Shown: positions 1-5,545 of the stretch, one piece after another | Position numbering within the stretch: position 1 is the first letter of the stretch | Layout: every line of letters begins with the position of its first letter | Source of the DNA: Geminicoccus sp035556675 | Lineage (GTDB): Bacteria; Pseudomonadota; Alphaproteobacteria; Geminicoccales; Geminicoccaceae | NCBI RefSeq assembly: GCF_035556675.1 | Contig: NZ_DATMFZ010000080.1 | Span: forward strand, 1 to 7,389 | Length of the DNA: 7,389 nucleotides | Direction of reading: 5' to 3' | Notes under the pieces: model-generated | What the model was told of the DNA's origin: nothing | The model's database searches: none | What the model saw: the letters and a program-made list of their open reading frames with translations, nothing else | Program-made: the position numbers and the translations under genes

Positions 1-467
1 TCCTGGCCATTGGCCCGGATGAAGCCGAGCTGATCTACCAGGAAATCGAACTCGTCGGGTCCGGCACCGCCGGTCAGCCGGTCATCGCCCGGCCCGCCGA
101 ACAGCGTGTCGCGGCCCTCGCCGCCGCGCATCTCGTCATTGCCCTCGCCGCCCACCAGGATGTCGTTGCCGAGACCGCCCAGGAGCAAGTCGCCGCCGCC
201 CTGGCCTGAGACATTGTCGTTGCCGGCGCCGCCATCGACCAGGTCGATGCCGTCATTGCCCCGGACCACGTCGTCGCCGTCCTGGCCAAGCACGATGTCG
301 TCGTCGAGGCCGCCCTCCATGAGGTCGTCGCCGCGATTGCCGGCGAGCCGGTCGCGCCCGGCCCGGCCGAACAACTGGTCGTTGCCGATCCCGCCGGCCA
401 GGACATCGTCGGCCGGCCCACCCAGGATCAGGCCGCGTGCCGGAGACGGGAGCAAAGCGAGCGCCAT
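1..467 (-). CDS. RTX (hemolysin-type) calcium-binding repeat protein, 5' part only
   Basis: Partial gene: 155 codons from the ATG at 467 to the left edge, no stop reached. From residue 13 the protein is almost wholly glycine/aspartate nonapeptides of the form x-L-x-G-G-x-G-N/D-D. I count about fourteen tandem units up to residue 138, some degenerate (for example GNRGDD, GQDGDD). The last unit, GGAGPDEFDF, resembles the junction where RTX arrays usually pass into a beta-rich C-terminal segment. Such repeats fold into a calcium-loaded parallel beta-roll, and the family is normally exported by type I secretion through a C-terminal signal, which would lie outside the window. There is no Sec signal peptide. 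The start is supported by AGGAGG six bases upstream. No enzymatic or adhesin domain is visible, so the biological role is unknown. The repeat family is clear and the substrate or target is not. Confidence 0.85.
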   Translation of the reverse strand, partial: MALALLPSPARGLILGGPADDVLAGGIGNDQLFGRAGRDRLAGNRGDDLMEGGLDDDIVLGQDGDDVVRGNDGIDLVDGGAGNDNVSGQGGGDLLLGGLGNDILVGGEGNDEMRGGEGRDTLFGGPGDDRLTGGAGPDEFDFLVDQLGFIRANGQ

Positions 468-493
468 CGGGAGCCTCCTCGAATGGAAGGCTT

Positions 494-522
494 TTTATCC
501 TCTCGCGGGAAATCGTCTAGAA
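494..522 (-). promoter_or_regulatory. weak candidate promoter for the RTX gene
   Basis: The 80-base gap between purC and the RTX start has an AT-rich patch that stands out in this GC-rich DNA. On the minus strand GATAAA (494-499) matches four of six -10 positions. The hexamer 17 bases upstream, TTCTAG (517-522), is a poor -35. Transcription would start about 20 bases before the RTX ATG. A 10-bp palindrome GAAAATTTTC (520-529) overlaps the -35 position. Read-through from purC is the alternative. Confidence 0.2.
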
Positions 523-547
523 AATTTTCGCGTCAGAAAGTGCCGAC

Positions 548-1312
548 CTACTGCACCGTGTCGGTACCACGCAGGTCCCGGGGGCCGGCCTCCGGCAGGA
601 TGCCCAGCCGCCGGGCCACTTCCTGGTAGCCCTCCTCGACCTTGCCGAGATCGCGCCGGAAGCGGTCCTTGTCGTAGCGCTCGCCGGTCTTGACGTCCCA
701 GAGGCGGCAATTGTCCGGGCTGATCTCGTCGGCCAGTACGATCCGGAACTCCTCCTCCTCCCAGAGCCGGCCGAACTCCAGCTTGAAGTCGACCAGGCGC
801 AGGCCGACCGAGACCAGCAGGCCGCTCAGGAAGTCGTTGATCCGCAGCGACAGGTTCAGGATCTCGTCGATTTCCTGATAGGTCGCCCAGCCGAACGCGG
901 TGATGTGCTCTTCGGTGACCAGCGGGTCGCCCAGCTTGTCGTCCTTGTAGTAGAACTCGACGATCGAGCGGGTGAGCTGCGTCCCCTCCTCGATGCCGAA
1001 CCGGGTGGCGATCGAGCCGGCGGCCACGTTGCGGATCACCACCTCGAGCGGGATGATCTCGACCTCGCGGATCAGCTGCTCGCGCATGTTGAGGCGGCGC
1101 ATGAAATGGGTCGGGATGTTGATCTCGTGCAACCGCAGCATGATGTACTCGCTGATGCGGTTGTTGAGCACGCCCTTGCCGGTGATGACGCCCTTCTTCT
1201 GGTTGTTGAAGGCGGTGGCGTCGTCCTTGAAGTACTGGATCAGGGTGCCGGGCTCGGGTCCCTCGAAGAGGATCTTCGCCTTGCCCTCGTAAACTTGGCG
1301 GCGGCGACTCAT
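548..1312 (-). CDS. purC: phosphoribosylaminoimidazole-succinocarboxamide (SAICAR) synthase
   Basis: Cytosolic enzyme of de novo purine synthesis that joins CAIR to L-aspartate with ATP to give SAICAR. The 254-residue product has the full family pattern: N-terminal YEGKAK (residues 8-13), YFKDDATAFN (27-36), GKGVLNNRIS (45-54), signature 1 IIPLEVVIRNVAAGS (86-100), signature 2 LVDFKLEFG (173-181) and DEISPDNCRLWD (195-206). Length is normal for bacterial PurC. I choose ATG 1312 because GGAG lies seven bases upstream. An in-frame GTG at 1318 would sit one base from that GGAG, too close for use. In many alphaproteobacteria purC is followed by purS, purQ and purL. Here the next gene is an RTX protein, so purC is detached from that cluster. 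A candidate promoter lies in the gap upstream. Confidence 0.97.
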   Translation of the reverse strand: MSRRRQVYEGKAKILFEGPEPGTLIQYFKDDATAFNNQKKGVITGKGVLNNRISEYIMLRLHEINIPTHFMRRLNMREQLIREVEIIPLEVVIRNVAAGSIATRFGIEEGTQLTRSIVEFYYKDDKLGDPLVTEEHITAFGWATYQEIDEILNLSLRINDFLSGLLVSVGLRLVDFKLEFGRLWEEEEFRIVLADEISPDNCRLWDVKTGERYDKDRFRRDLGKVEEGYQEVARRLGILPEAGPRDLRGTDTVQ

Positions 1313-1390
1313 CTGCACTCTCCGACGGGGAACGAAACAAGGGCGCGCGCGGTCTCGTCACTCCGCGGGCACCCCTTGGCAACGCGCGCG

Positions 1391-1419
1391 CTTGTAGCGG
1401 TCCGGGCCGGCACTGACAA
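1391..1419 (-). promoter_or_regulatory. candidate sigma70-type promoter for purC
   Basis: On the minus strand TTGTCA (1414-1419; five of six to TTGACA) is separated by exactly 17 bases from TACAAG (1391-1396; four of six to TATAAT). It lies in the 130-base gap between the reductase gene and purC, predicting a start near 1384 and a leader of about 70 bases. The leader region holds two alternating GC runs (1343-1351 and 1383-1391) that are perfect 9-bp complements of each other. No convincing terminator for the upstream operon is seen in this gap. Confidence 0.4.
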
Positions 1420-1442
1420 CGTCGTCGTACGGTCGCACCGGC

Positions 1443-2426
1443 TCAGGGCTGCCCGTAGAGCCCAAGCACCCGTGCGCGGGCGGTGACCAGCGCATGGACC
1501 GAAGCCAGGTTCGGGCTGTCCAGGCCGGCCATCCGGCCAAGTTCCAGCACGGCGGTGACCAGTGCATCGATCTCGAGCGGGCGGCCGCGCTCCAGGTCCT
1601 GGAGCATGGAGGTCTTGTGCGCGCCGGTGGCCCCGGCGGCATCGATCCGCTTCTCCACCTCCATGAGGAAGCGGGCGCCCATCGCCTCGCCGATCGCCCG
1701 GGCTTCGGTCATCACCCGCCGGCACAGTGCGCGCAGATCCGGGTCGGCCGTGATCTCGCCCAGCGTCGCGCCGGTGAGCGCGCTTACCGGGTTGAAGCAG
1801 CAATTGCCCCAGAGCTTGGTCCAGATGTCGTCGCGCAGCCGCGGGCGGACCGGTGCCTTCAGCCCGGCCGCGATCAGCGCCTGCGACAAACGCTGCACCC
1901 GCTCGCTGCGCTCACCGCTGGGCTCGCCCAGGTCGAAGCGCTCGGACGCGATGTGCCGGATCACGCCCGGCCGGACGATCTCCGCCGCCGGCCAGACGAC
2001 GCAGCCGATCGCCCGCTCCGGACCGATCCCCGCCCAGATGCGCCCGCTCGGGTCGACCGCCTCGATCCGCCGGTTCTCGAACGGGCCGTTCAGGCCGTAA
2101 GTGTACCACCAGGGTACCCCGTTCGCGGCAGTCACCACCGCACCGGCGGCACCGCATAGATGGCGGATGCCATCGACGGCACTGGCGACCTGATGGGCCT
2201 TGAGAGCCACCACGACGAAGTCGGCCGGGCGCAGGGAGAGCGGGTCCTCGGCCGCCTCCACCCGCACCTGGAACTCCCCGCCACCTTCCTGGACGGTCAG
2301 GCCGTCCGCCTGGAGGGCGGCGAGATGCGGCCCGCGCGCGACCACCGCGACCTCCACGCCGGAGCGGGCGAGCTTGCCGGCCAGATAGCCACCGATCGCA
2401 CCGGCGCCATAGACGCACACCCGCAT
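1443..2426 (-). CDS. ketopantoate reductase (ApbA/PanE) family oxidoreductase, probably not true PanE
   Basis: A 327-residue NADP-type 2-hydroxyacid dehydrogenase of the ApbA/PanE family, whose characterised member reduces 2-dehydropantoate to pantoate. The N-terminal Rossmann loop is GAGAIGG (residues 7-13). Family catalytic residues align by motif: Asn in AANG (102), Lys in WTKLWGN (204), Asn 208 and 212, Ser in KTSMLQD (273) and Glu in LEID (285). So it is expected to be active on a 2-keto acid. Residues 103-127 carry a distinctive GVPWWYTY and EAVDPSGR stretch not present in E. coli PanE. That marks a different subfamily, one commonly annotated only as 2-dehydropantoate 2-reductase. Its ATG overlaps the stop of the acyl-CoA ligase by one base (TGATG), so the two are translationally coupled. 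I therefore infer a role in the ligase's pathway rather than in pantothenate synthesis. The family is sure, the substrate is not. Confidence 0.9.
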   Translation of the reverse strand: MRVCVYGAGAIGGYLAGKLARSGVEVAVVARGPHLAALQADGLTVQEGGGEFQVRVEAAEDPLSLRPADFVVVALKAHQVASAVDGIRHLCGAAGAVVTAANGVPWWYTYGLNGPFENRRIEAVDPSGRIWAGIGPERAIGCVVWPAAEIVRPGVIRHIASERFDLGEPSGERSERVQRLSQALIAAGLKAPVRPRLRDDIWTKLWGNCCFNPVSALTGATLGEITADPDLRALCRRVMTEARAIGEAMGARFLMEVEKRIDAAGATGAHKTSMLQDLERGRPLEIDALVTAVLELGRMAGLDSPNLASVHALVTARARVLGLYGQP

Positions 2427-3958
2427 CAGCCGAGCCCCAGCTTCGCCGCCAGTCCGATCCGCTGCAGCTTGCCGGTGGCCCCTTTGGGAATCTCGCTCAG
2501 GATCACGACGCGGCGCGGCACTTTGAAGGCCACCAGCCGTGCTGCCGCGAAGTCACGGATCTCCCGCTCGCCGGCCGTCATGCCGTCGCGCAGCACCACG
2601 GCGATCGCCACCTCCTCGCCGAGCTTGTCGTGCGGCATGGCGAAGGTGACGCACTGGCGAACGGCCGGATGATCCATCACCACCTCGTCCACCTCCAGAG
2701 GGCTGACCTTCTCGCCGCCCCGGTTGATGATCTCCTTCAGCCGCCCGGTAATGCGCAGATAGCCCTCGCCATCCATCCGGCCCTGGTCGCCGGTCCGGAA
2801 CCAGCGCTGCCCGTCACGCTCGAAGAAGGCCGCCGCATTGGCGGACGGGTTGGCCTCGTAGCCGGGCGTCACGTTCGGCCCCGAGATCACCACCTCGCCT
2901 TCCTCGCCCGGCGGCAGCTCTTCGCCTTCGGCCGTGCACACCGCGACCCGAGGGCCCGCAGCGATCCCGACCGACCCCGGCTTGCGCGGTGCCGGCGGCA
3001 GCGGGTTGCTGGTCATCTGGTGGGCGGCCTCGGTCATGCCGTAGCTCTCGATCACCGGGCAGCCGAATACCTCCTCCAGTTCCAGCATGACCTGGGCGGG
3101 CAGCGAGGCCGAGGAGGAGCGCAGCAGTCGCAGGCCCGACCGTGCCAGCACCTCGCGGTTGCGCCCGGCCCTGGCCAGGATCGCCTGGTACATGGTCGGC
3201 ACCGCCGTCATCCAGCTAGCACCGCTGCCGTCCAGCTCGCGGAAGAAGCGCAGCGCGTCGAAGCCGCCTTCCGGCACCGTCAGCGATCCGCCCGCCGCCA
3301 GCGGGGCGAGCGTGCCGGCGATCAGGCCATGGATATGGAACAGCGGCATGACCGTGAGGCAGCGATCCTCCGTGCCGAGCTGAAGTGTCGCGCCGATGTG
3401 GCGGGCCGAGGCGGCGAGGTTCGCCTGGGTCAGCGGCACGATCTTGGGCCGTGAGGTGGTGCCCGAGGTGTGGAGCACTAGGGCCACGTCGTCCGGGCCG
3501 GGTGCGGTCGCCGCCACGGCCGGACGCACCGTTCCCTCCGCCTCCAGCCGGAACGCACCGGCCGGCCCGTCCGGATCCTCGTGCAGGCGCAGGATCGTGC
3601 AGCCTTTGGCCTGCGCCACCGTGATAGCGGAACTCTCCGCCCCGGCGGCGACCACCAGTGCCCGAGCGCCGAGGTCGCCCAGATAGAAGTCGAACTCCTC
3701 GGCCCGGTAGGCCTGGTTCAACGGTGCGGTGGCGGCGCACTGGGCGATCGCCATGAAGGCGCTGGCCATGGCCGGCCGGTTCGGCAGGACGATCGCCACC
3801 CGGTCACCAGATCCGATCCCGATCCCGGCGAGCATCGTCCGGGTCTCTTCGGTCAGCCGGGCGAGCCCACCATGATCCAGCGCCACGCGTCCGGGTCCCA
3901 GGATCGCCGGTGCCTGTGGACTGGCTGCCCGGAGCAGCGTCGTGATGGTCGTCGTCAT
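2426..3958 (-). CDS. AMP-forming acyl-CoA synthetase, oxalate-CoA ligase (Pcs60/AAE3)-like
   Basis: Adenylate-forming ligase of 510 residues that activates a carboxylic acid to its CoA thioester with ATP. Motifs in order: P-loop HTSGTTSRPK (163-172), PLFHIHGL (205-212), TAVPTMYQ (251-258), SSSASLP (281-287), ESYGMTE (304-310), SNPLPPAPRKPGSVG (317-331), RTGD (388-391), GRLKEIINRGGEKVSP (405-420) and the C-terminal catalytic lysine in GATGKLQR (Lys497). The run from the P-loop through SNPLP, KPGSVG and INRGGEK resembles plant AAE3 and yeast Pcs60 oxalyl-CoA synthetases more than fatty-acid or acetate ligases. This is recognition from memory, not an alignment. I choose ATG 3958, with purine-rich GGGAGG and GAAGGA just upstream. 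A 34-residue upstream extension to 4060 is arginine-rich and has no family character. It is first in its operon, coupled to the reductase, and divergent from the FAH-fold gene. Another small dicarboxylate or keto acid is a possible substrate. Confidence 0.9.
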   Translation of the reverse strand: MTTTITTLLRAASPQAPAILGPGRVALDHGGLARLTEETRTMLAGIGIGSGDRVAIVLPNRPAMASAFMAIAQCAATAPLNQAYRAEEFDFYLGDLGARALVVAAGAESSAITVAQAKGCTILRLHEDPDGPAGAFRLEAEGTVRPAVAATAPGPDDVALVLHTSGTTSRPKIVPLTQANLAASARHIGATLQLGTEDRCLTVMPLFHIHGLIAGTLAPLAAGGSLTVPEGGFDALRFFRELDGSGASWMTAVPTMYQAILARAGRNREVLARSGLRLLRSSSASLPAQVMLELEEVFGCPVIESYGMTEAAHQMTSNPLPPAPRKPGSVGIAAGPRVAVCTAEGEELPPGEEGEVVISGPNVTPGYEANPSANAAAFFERDGQRWFRTGDQGRMDGEGYLRITGRLKEIINRGGEKVSPLEVDEVVMDHPAVRQCVTFAMPHDKLGEEVAIAVVLRDGMTAGEREIRDFAAARLVAFKVPRRVVILSEIPKGATGKLQRIGLAAKLGLG

Positions 3959-4135
3959 TCCTTCGCCTGCCTCCCGGCCCGATCCCTCGGCAACGTTCCT
4001 GGTCGCACGCGGACGGTATCGCCGCAAGCCGGTCGGCGCTGCCGCCGCCATATGCCCCACCGGCCAGAGAGGTGGTGACGCCGCAACCTCCCGTCGCTAG
4101 TTTCCCGCTCGTTTTGCGGGTGCGGGAGGGTCGGC
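3959..4135. promoter_or_regulatory. divergent control region between the ligase and FAH-fold genes
   Basis: This 177-base gap must hold the start signals for both divergent units. I find no strong -35/-10 pair in either direction; GTGACG at 4075-4080 with a TAG-containing hexamer near 4098-4103 is the best weak plus-strand match. Two structures are visible: CCACC/GGTGG (4057-4061 and 4071-4075), and a nested fold at 4087-4129 that covers the plus-strand ribosome binding site. No regulator gene adjoins the gap. Confidence 0.4.
4087..4129 (+). promoter_or_regulatory. RNA fold that could mask the Shine-Dalgarno of the FAH-fold gene
   Basis: CCTCCCG (4087-4093) is the exact complement of CGGGAGG (4123-4129), which contains the Shine-Dalgarno before the ATG at 4136. 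Inside this pair sits a second stem, CCCGC (4104-4108) with GCGGG (4116-4120). An alternative, TCCCGC (4103-4108) with GCGGGA (4122-4127), excludes the inner stem. The fold matters only if transcription starts at or upstream of about 4087, which is not established. Confidence 0.3.
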
Positions 4136-5119
4136 ATGAACTTGGTTCAATTCAAGACGACGCATGGTGGCCGGGCCGTTGCGGCGGTCGAGGGCGGCGT
4201 ACTGCGCGTGGTGGACCGGGCGACGACCGTCTATGGCCTGGCCCTGGCCGCGGTCGCCGCAGGCGAGGGTCTGGAGAAGGTCGTGGCCGAGCGGCTGAGC
4301 GATCAGACCGAGGACTACGAGGCGGTGATCGCGGAACAGCGGCTGCTCACGCCGCTGGATCATCCCGATCCGGCCCACCTGCTGGTGACCGGCACCGGCC
4401 TCACCCATCTCGGCAGTGCTGCCACCCGGGATGCCATGCACGTGGTCGAGCCCGAGAAGCTCACCGACAGCATGAAGATGTTCAAGATGGGCATCGAGGG
4501 CGGCAAGCCCGGCGAGGGCGAGATCGGCGTGCAGCCGGAATGGTTCTACAAGGGCGATGGCGGCTCGATCGTGCCGCCCGAGGCGGCGCTGGACTATCCG
4601 GGTTTCGCCGAGGACGGCGGCGAGGAGCCGGAGATCTGCGGCCTGTACCTGATCGGCCCGGATGGCACGCCCTGGCGCCTGGGCTTCGCGCTCGGCAACG
4701 AGTATTCCGACCACGTGACCGAGCGGGTCAACTATCTCTGGCTGGCCCATTCCAAGCTCCGGACCTCGAGCTTCGGGCCGGAGCTGCGGATCGGCGCGCT
4801 GCCGGACCGGGTTGAGGGCACTTCCTCCATCCTGCGCGGCGGCAAGACGCTGTGGTCCAAGCCGTTCGTATCCGGCGAGGACGCGATGTCCCACACGCTC
4901 GCCAACCTGGAGCACCACCACTTCAAGTACGACTTCTTCCGCCGGCCCGGCGACGTCCATGTCCATTATTTCGGCACGGCGACCCTCAGCTTCGCCGACG
5001 GGATCAAGGCCGAGCCCGGGGACGTGTTCGAGATCCAGGCCGAGCCGTTCGGCAGGCCGCTGCGCAATCTGCTGGGCGAGAAGCGCGAAGACCGGCCGGT
5101 GCTCGTCCGCAGCCTCTGA
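4136..5119 (+). CDS. araD1: GguC/AraD1-type fumarylacetoacetate hydrolase superfamily enzyme
   Basis: A 327-residue cytosolic protein of the FAH superfamily, metal-dependent enzymes that hydrate, hydrolyse or decarboxylate keto-acids. Family-specific stretches include VTGTGLTHLGSAATRDAMH (84-102), TDSMKMFKMG (110-119), GEIGVQPEWFYKGDG (128-142), GNEYSDHVTERVNYLWLAHSKL (in residues 188-209) and PGDVHVHYFGTATLSFADG (271-289). The superfamily metal site is likely Glu164 and Glu166 of the E-P-E motif plus Asp192. These stretches place it with GguC/AraD1 proteins, known from Agrobacterium sugar-transport loci and linked to non-phosphorylative pentonate catabolism. By that precedent it would dehydrate or hydrolyse a 2-keto-3-deoxy (or 2,4-diketo) sugar acid; the exact reaction is inference. 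GGGAGGG lies five bases before the ATG. It is transcribed away from the ligase-reductase pair and seems to be a single-gene unit ending at the hairpin at 5174-5205. Confidence 0.88.
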   Translation: MNLVQFKTTHGGRAVAAVEGGVLRVVDRATTVYGLALAAVAAGEGLEKVVAERLSDQTEDYEAVIAEQRLLTPLDHPDPAHLLVTGTGLTHLGSAATRDAMHVVEPEKLTDSMKMFKMGIEGGKPGEGEIGVQPEWFYKGDGGSIVPPEAALDYPGFAEDGGEEPEICGLYLIGPDGTPWRLGFALGNEYSDHVTERVNYLWLAHSKLRTSSFGPELRIGALPDRVEGTSSILRGGKTLWSKPFVSGEDAMSHTLANLEHHHFKYDFFRRPGDVHVHYFGTATLSFADGIKAEPGDVFEIQAEPFGRPLRNLLGEKREDRPVLVRSL

Positions 5120-5173
5120 GCGGTCAGCGGATCGTCACCGCCGCATCGAACGGCGATCACCGTCTGACCTGGC

Positions 5174-5205
5174 GCCTCCTGCGTGACCAATGGCACGCAG
5201 GAGGC
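5174..5205 (+). terminator. perfect 12-bp hairpin after the araD1-like gene, likely terminator
   Basis: GCCTCCTGCGTG (5174-5185) and CACGCAGGAGGC (5194-5205) pair without mismatch around an eight-base loop, 54 bases past the stop of the FAH-fold gene. No T-run follows on either strand, so it is not a classical intrinsic terminator. A U-less terminator, an mRNA 3'-end stabiliser or a protein site are all possible. Confidence 0.4.
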
Positions 5206-5217
5206 AGGTGGTATGCT

Positions 5218-5231
5218 CGTTCCCGGGAACG
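5218..5231. promoter_or_regulatory. 14-bp perfect palindrome, candidate operator
   Basis: CGTTCCCGGGAACG is fully self-complementary, with an even CG centre of the kind bound by dimeric repressors. It lies about 315 bases before nanE and just past the terminator-like hairpin. No second copy was noticed in the window and no matching regulator gene is present, so the binding protein is unknown. Its distance from nanE fits an upstream promoter only if a long leader exists. Confidence 0.3.
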
Positions 5232-5284
5232 TCGGAAGGTTTCTGCCGAGATGAATTGCCTGCGCACGTATCCCTGGAGGTGCC

Positions 5285-5410
5285 GTGCGGACAGCAATTC
5301 TGGCAACGGCAGTGATCGGAGCCGTACGGGTGAGCGAGGCGGTCGCCCCTCCAGGTCGTGAGCGGCGCCCCGGCCAGCCCGCTGCGCGGCCGCACCTCGG
5401 GTGGGCCTGA
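5285..5410 (+). CDS. doubtful 41-residue small ORF with signal-like N-terminus
   Basis: A GTG-initiated frame of 41 codons preceded by GGAGG (5276-5280) at a four-base spacing. The product begins MRTAILATAVIGAV, a short hydrophobic run after one arginine, followed by VSEAVA and a proline/arginine-rich tail ending in GWA. That could be read as a small secreted or membrane peptide. Against it: a GTG start, tight spacing, an arginine inside the would-be signal core and no family resemblance. In GC-rich DNA short open frames are common by chance. I list it only because of the ribosome binding site and hydrophobic start in an otherwise empty gap. Confidence 0.15.
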   Translation: MRTAILATAVIGAVRVSEAVAPPGRERRPGQPAARPHLGWA

Positions 5411-5498
5411 GGTCACCGACGATTTCCGCCACCTGGCGATCGACGCATTCCTCAAAAATACCCCGCCTGAGCAACATTTTTTCGCTGTTCGGCGGCGC

Positions 5499-5539
5499 AC
5501 CTGCTGCCAAGACTGCGGCCAGCAACGGGCAGCCCAGGT
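5499..5539 (+). promoter_or_regulatory. leader hairpin immediately before nanE
   Basis: ACCTG (5499-5503) pairs with CAGGT (5535-5539), and CTGCC (5504-5508) with GGCAG (5528-5532), separated by a two-base bulge (CC, 5533-5534). The only Shine-Dalgarno-like bases before the nanE ATG at 5546, AGGT at 5536-5539, lie in the outer stem. Translation of nanE may therefore be weak or conditional. Simple structural noise in GC-rich sequence is the alternative. Confidence 0.25.
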
Positions 5540-5545
5540 CGGACA

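Larger units (their letters stand above)
5120..5545. other. 426-base intergenic region between araD1-like gene and nanE
   Basis: The largest gap in the window. It holds, in order, a perfect hairpin (5174-5205), a 14-bp palindrome (5218-5231), a doubtful 41-codon ORF (5285-5410), an AT-rich patch around 5455-5484 (CTCAAAAATA and CATTTTTTCG) where the nanE promoter may lie, and a hairpin directly before nanE (5499-5539). I could not pick a convincing -35/-10 pair. Longer open frames on both strands here show no recognisable protein family, so I do not call a gene remnant. Confidence 0.6.

Noticed and set aside
504..532. Hairpin after purC (CGCG arms with inner AAAT/ATTT) as a terminator
   Set aside because: Two 4-bp stems broken by an internal loop and no U-run after it on the minus strand; too weak to call.
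1313..1318. GTG start at 1318 for purC
   Set aside because: Only one base separates the GGAG ribosome binding site from this GTG, while ATG 1312 has seven.
74..1803. Long antisense and alternative-frame ORFs over the RTX, purC and reductase genes
   Set aside because: They shadow genes with clear family motifs, and their products are low-complexity Arg/Ala/Pro/Ser sequences.
3959..4060. N-terminal extension of the acyl-CoA ligase by 34 residues
   Set aside because: The extension is arginine-rich and lacks family similarity, and it would fill most of the divergent control region. ATG 3958 gives a normal family N-terminus.
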